From Comamonas sp. (GTDB lineage: Bacteria; Pseudomonadota; Gammaproteobacteria; Burkholderiales; Burkholderiaceae_C), in contig JAFAIY010000148.1 of assembly GCA_019236485.1 (NCBI GenBank), forward strand, positions 1-15,977: a stretch of DNA of 15,977 bases, read 5' to 3'. Of the stretch, positions 13,987 to 15,977 are shown one piece after another (positions within the stretch are counted from its first letter, which is position 1; every line of letters begins with the position of its first letter). The notes below the pieces were generated by a model that did no database searches, had not been told where the DNA came from, and worked only from the letters and a program-made list of their open reading frames with translations. Position numbers and translations under genes: made by a program.

Positions 13987-14043
13987 GCGCCATGCCGCTA
14001 CAGTATGTGACTGCGCCCCTGCGAACGCGCGGCACATCCATCT

Positions 14044-15276
14044 ATGCAAAACGACCTCTCCACGTTCTGGCGCGGCCCGCGCTGGACCCTGGCCGTACTT
14101 CTGGCCATTCTGGGCATGCTGGGCCCGTTCTCGGTAGACACTTATATTCCCGCGTTTGCGGGGATTGCCGCGGCGCTGGGCGCAACCCCGGTCGAGATGC
14201 AGCAGACCCTGTCGGCCTATCTGTTCGGCTATGCCTTCATGAATCTGTTCCATGGCGCGCTGGCCGACAGCTTCGGCCGCCGTCCGGTGATTCTCTGGGG
14301 GCTGGTGATGTTCACCCTGGCCTCGGCGGGCTGCGCGCTGTCGCAGAACATCACCCAGCTGGTGCTGTTTCGCACGCTGCAAGGCCTGTCCACGGGGGCC
14401 GGCATCGTGGTCTCGCGCGCCATAGTGCGCGACATCTTCCCGCCCTCCCAGGCCCAGAGCCTGATGGCGCAGATCACCATCTTCTTCGGCATCGCCCCGG
14501 TCATCGCCCCCATGATGGGCGGCTGGCTGTTCGTGCACCTGGGCTGGCAGGCGGTATTCTGGTCTCTGACCATGGTGGGCGTGCTGCTGTGGGCCATCAA
14601 TCTGCGCTTTCTGCCCGAATCCCTGCCGCCCGCCAAGCGCCAGCCGTTTCACTTCGGGCCGCTGATGCGCGGCTACGGCACGCTGCTCAGCGATCCGCGC
14701 TTTCTGCTGCTGGCCCTGGCCAGCGGCGTGCCTTTCAACGGCATGTTCCTCTATCTGCTGTCGGCGCCCGCGTTTCTCGGCGATCTGCTGCATCTGGAGC
14801 CCACACAGTTTTTCTGGTTCTTCCTCGCCACCATAGGCGGCATCATGGCCGGCAGCTGGACCAGCGGACGCCTGGCCGGGCGCATCCCGCCCAAGCGTCA
14901 GATCCGCCACGGCTTTCTCATCATGTGCGTGACCTCCATCCTCAATCTGGCGGCCAATATACTCTGGACCCCCCATGTGAGCTGGGCGCTGATTCCCATC
15001 AGCCTGTTCTCCTATGGCTGGGCGCTGATGGTGCCCGTGGTGACGCTGCTGGTGCTGGACATTCACCCCGAGTGGCGCGGCCTCGCCTCCTCCTTGCAGG
15101 CCGTGGTGGGCTCGATTGCCAACGGCCTGGTGGCCGGCGTGATCGCCCCTCTGGTCATGCACTCCGGCGTGCTGCTGGCCACGGGCTCGCTGCTGCTAAT
15201 GCTGATCGGCCTAGTGGCATGGATTTATCTGCATCACCACTGGCCCGAAATCGGGCGCCATGCGTCGGAGCAATGA
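14044..15276 (+). CDS. Bcr/CflA-type MFS multidrug exporter
   Basis: A 410-residue inner-membrane proton antiporter of the 12-TM DHA1 class. TM1 carries GPFSVDTYIPAF with Asp32, typical of the Bcr/CflA group (chloramphenicol, bicyclomycin and related drug exporters). Motif A lies in the TM2-3 loop: GALADSFGRRPVIL (71-84). The TM4 arginine region is RTLQGLSTGAGIVVSRAIVRD, and motif C-like GIAPVIAPMMGGWLF follows in TM5. The central cytoplasmic loop is KRQPFHFGPLMRGY. The second six TMs end with AWIYLHHHWPEIGRHASEQ. The length is normal and the reading frame is intact. No Shine-Dalgarno is seen before the ATG at 14044. It is isolated: the tRNA terminator lies upstream and hairpins downstream. 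The substrate cannot be deduced. Confidence 0.9.
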   Translation: MQNDLSTFWRGPRWTLAVLLAILGMLGPFSVDTYIPAFAGIAAALGATPVEMQQTLSAYLFGYAFMNLFHGALADSFGRRPVILWGLVMFTLASAGCALSQNITQLVLFRTLQGLSTGAGIVVSRAIVRDIFPPSQAQSLMAQITIFFGIAPVIAPMMGGWLFVHLGWQAVFWSLTMVGVLLWAINLRFLPESLPPAKRQPFHFGPLMRGYGTLLSDPRFLLLALASGVPFNGMFLYLLSAPAFLGDLLHLEPTQFFWFFLATIGGIMAGSWTSGRLAGRIPPKRQIRHGFLIMCVTSILNLAANILWTPHVSWALIPISLFSYGWALMVPVVTLLVLDIHPEWRGLASSLQAVVGSIANGLVAGVIAPLVMHSGVLLATGSLLLMLIGLVAWIYLHHHWPEIGRHASEQ

Positions 15277-15309
15277 AATAAACAGAGCTGCCGGTGCTTG
15301 ATGCACAAG

Positions 15310-15337
15310 GCTTTCAGCCCAGAACATGGCTGAAAGC
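15310..15337 (+). terminator. Perfect 10-bp hairpin after the MFS exporter gene
   Basis: GCTTTCAGCC (15310-15319) and GGCTGAAAGC (15328-15337) are exact complements around an eight-base loop, 34 bases after the stop codon. There is no T-tract. Its 3' arm is repeated without the 5' arm at 15514, as part of the tandem duplication. Confidence 0.5.
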
Positions 15338-15383
15338 ATTCAATATCAGGCGCCAGCCACTCCTCTTTTAATACAGCAGACGC

Positions 15384-15413
15384 AAAAAAGCCGGCTTCTG
15401 GAGCTGGCTTTTT
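15384..15413 (+). terminator. Terminator in repeat copy 1
   Basis: AAAAAGCCGGCT and AGCTGGCTTTTT form a stem with one G-U pair and a five-base loop, with a T-tract on the plus strand. On the minus strand the same position would be an A-C mismatch. This copy is therefore a better terminator for the MFS gene than for the helicase gene. Confidence 0.8.
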
Positions 15414-15443
15414 CATGTCCAGGGCCGAAGCCCTAAGCAGCGA

Positions 15444-15506
15444 TCAACGCTCGTCGCGATGTGGTACGCGAGGCTTGCGCACAAAGCTGCGCTCTCCGCC
15501 ACACTC
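15444..15506 (-). pseudogene. Remnant of the last 21 codons of the RGG-tail (putative helicase) gene
   Basis: Read on the minus strand, this gives ECGGERSFVRKPRVPHRDER and a stop. It matches the live gene end at 15632-15694 (ERGGERSFERKPRAPRRDER) at 16 of 20 residues, with 11 differences in 63 bases and no gaps. It is cut off at its 5' side by the repeat junction and cannot be expressed on its own. It lies downstream of the live gene's stop and terminator. Confidence 0.85.
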
Positions 15507-15513
15507 GAACGCT

Positions 15514-15695
15514 GCTGAAAGCATCCAATATCAGGCGCCAGCTGCTCTTCTTTTAAAAGCAGCAGACGCAAAAAAGCCGGCCTCTGGAGCCGGCTTTTTC
15601 ATGCCTAGGGCCGAAGCCCTAAGCGGTGCGATCAACGCTCGTCGCGGCGCGGCGCACGGGGCTTGCGCTCGAAGCTGCGCTCGCCGCCACGCTCG
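15514..15695. repeat. Tandem direct repeat, copy 2 (intact)
   Basis: This right unit of the duplication contains the live 3' end of the minus-strand gene and its perfect terminator. Six bases (AACGCT) separate it from copy 1. It also carries an orphan 3' arm of the hairpin found at 15310-15337. Confidence 0.9.
15570..15599 (-). terminator. Intrinsic terminator of the RGG-tail (putative helicase) gene (repeat copy 2)
   Basis: AAAAAGCCGGC and GCCGGCTTTTT form a perfect 11-bp stem around a seven-base loop, with T-tracts in both directions. It lies 32 bases past the stop codon at 15632. A second small hairpin, AGGGC-CGAA-GCCCT (15607-15620), lies between the stop and the terminator. Confidence 0.9.
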
Positions 15696-15977
15696 CCATG
15701 GGGCTGGTAGGGCTTGCCGGCCGTCTTGCCAAAGGCAGGACGACGGTCGCCGCCGCCAAAGCCGCGTGCTTCACCGCCGCGGAAGCCGCCTTCACGGCCA
15801 CCTTCGCGCGCGCCGTGGCCGGCATCGCGGCCGCCGAAGCTCTTGCGTGCGAAATCGCCGCCTTCACGACGCGGAGCGCCAAAGCCACCGCGATCGCCGC
15901 CGAAGCCGCCACGTTCGCCGCCGCGATCATTGCCACGGTCAAAGCTGCGCTCGCCGCGGTTGTCGTCGCGACGCTCG
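15632..15977 (-). CDS. C-terminal RGG-rich tail of a probable DEAD-box RNA helicase (5' part beyond the window)
   Basis: Only the last 114 codons are in the window. The protein is a low-complexity, highly basic tail rich in Arg, Gly, Phe and Asp/Glu, with repeats such as RGGERGGFGGDRGGFG, DFARKSFGGRD and FRGGEARGFGGGDRR. It ends SFERKPRAPRRDER. Such RGG/RDER tails occur at the C-terminus of betaproteobacterial RhlE-like DEAD-box helicases, where they bind RNA and may promote condensate formation. A few other RNA-binding proteins, for example pseudouridine synthases, carry similar tails. The helicase call is therefore inference, because no catalytic motif is in view. The gene is convergent with the MFS exporter, with a duplicated 3' end between them. 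The open frames seen on other strands here are side effects of the repetitive GC-rich codons. Confidence 0.65.
   Translation of the reverse strand, partial: ERRDDNRGERSFDRGNDRGGERGGFGGDRGGFGAPRREGGDFARKSFGGRDAGHGAREGGREGGFRGGEARGFGGGDRRPAFGKTAGKPYQPHGERGGERSFERKPRAPRRDER

Larger units (their letters stand above)
15329..15507. repeat. Tandem direct repeat, copy 1 (decayed)
   Basis: This is the left unit of a tandem duplication offset by 185-188 bases. Shared landmarks in order are GCTGAAAGCAT, CAATATCAGGCGCCAG, CAGACGCAAAAAAGCCGGC, the AGGGCCGAAGCCCTAAG hairpin and ATCAACGCTCGTCGCG. It therefore covers the terminator and the last 21 codons of the minus-strand gene. Copy 1 has accumulated mostly C-to-T and G-to-A changes. 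Confidence 0.9.

Noticed and set aside
13860..15281. A 473-codon frame beginning inside the second tRNA
   Set aside because: It starts within the tRNA T-arm region, crosses a strong terminator, and is the out-of-frame shadow of the MFS exporter.
15329..15695. CRISPR array or insertion-sequence ends
   Set aside because: There are only two long units with coding and terminator content, no regular short repeats, no spacers, no transposase and no flanking target duplication.
15619..15942. A 107-codon Ala/Val-rich minus-strand frame at the window end
   Set aside because: It is the shifted frame of the RGG tail. The RGG frame is supported by the matching duplicated end and the terminator position.

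Overview
The window is GC-rich chromosomal DNA from a betaproteobacterium, most likely Burkholderiales, family Comamonadaceae (Comamonas/Delftia-like). This rests on codon use, the polA / DUF2782 / thrB / small membrane protein / uvrD neighbourhood, and the style of the proteins. No mobile element, CRISPR array or phage gene was seen.

Left third (1-5332): the 5' end of polA (minus strand) diverges from a small secreted DUF2782 protein. This is followed by homoserine kinase (thrB) and a BPSS1780-like polytopic membrane protein, all on the plus strand. Two back-to-back terminators separate this block from uvrD, which is convergent on the minus strand. It is ordinary housekeeping sequence: DNA repair at both ends, threonine synthesis in the middle.

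Middle (5498-11342): a complete three-gene RND efflux operon on the plus strand, divergent from uvrD. It runs outer-membrane lipoprotein channel, periplasmic adaptor, inner-membrane pump, and together these would make one tripartite envelope-spanning exporter. The pump is closest to the MexI type. The channel gene comes first, and no regulator gene lies beside the operon.

Right third (11343-15977): a 206-base intergenic stretch holds a long hairpin, an intrinsic terminator and a foldable leader directly in front of guaC, a GMP reductase of the short ~325-residue type best known from Firmicutes. Next come a beta-hydroxyacid dehydrogenase with an operator-like palindrome upstream, two tandem tRNA-Lys(CTT) genes with a shared terminator, and a Bcr/CflA-type MFS drug exporter. 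The end of the window holds the RGG-rich C-terminus of a minus-strand gene, probably a DEAD-box RNA helicase. The space between exporter and helicase (15277-15631) contains a decayed tandem duplicate of the helicase gene's 3' end and terminator.

No clear new multi-gene system is visible. The best candidates for something undescribed are the structured guaC leader, which would place a paired helix against the start codon, and the duplicated gene end that now supplies terminators to two convergent genes. All conclusions come from reading the sequence; no database or folding search was run.
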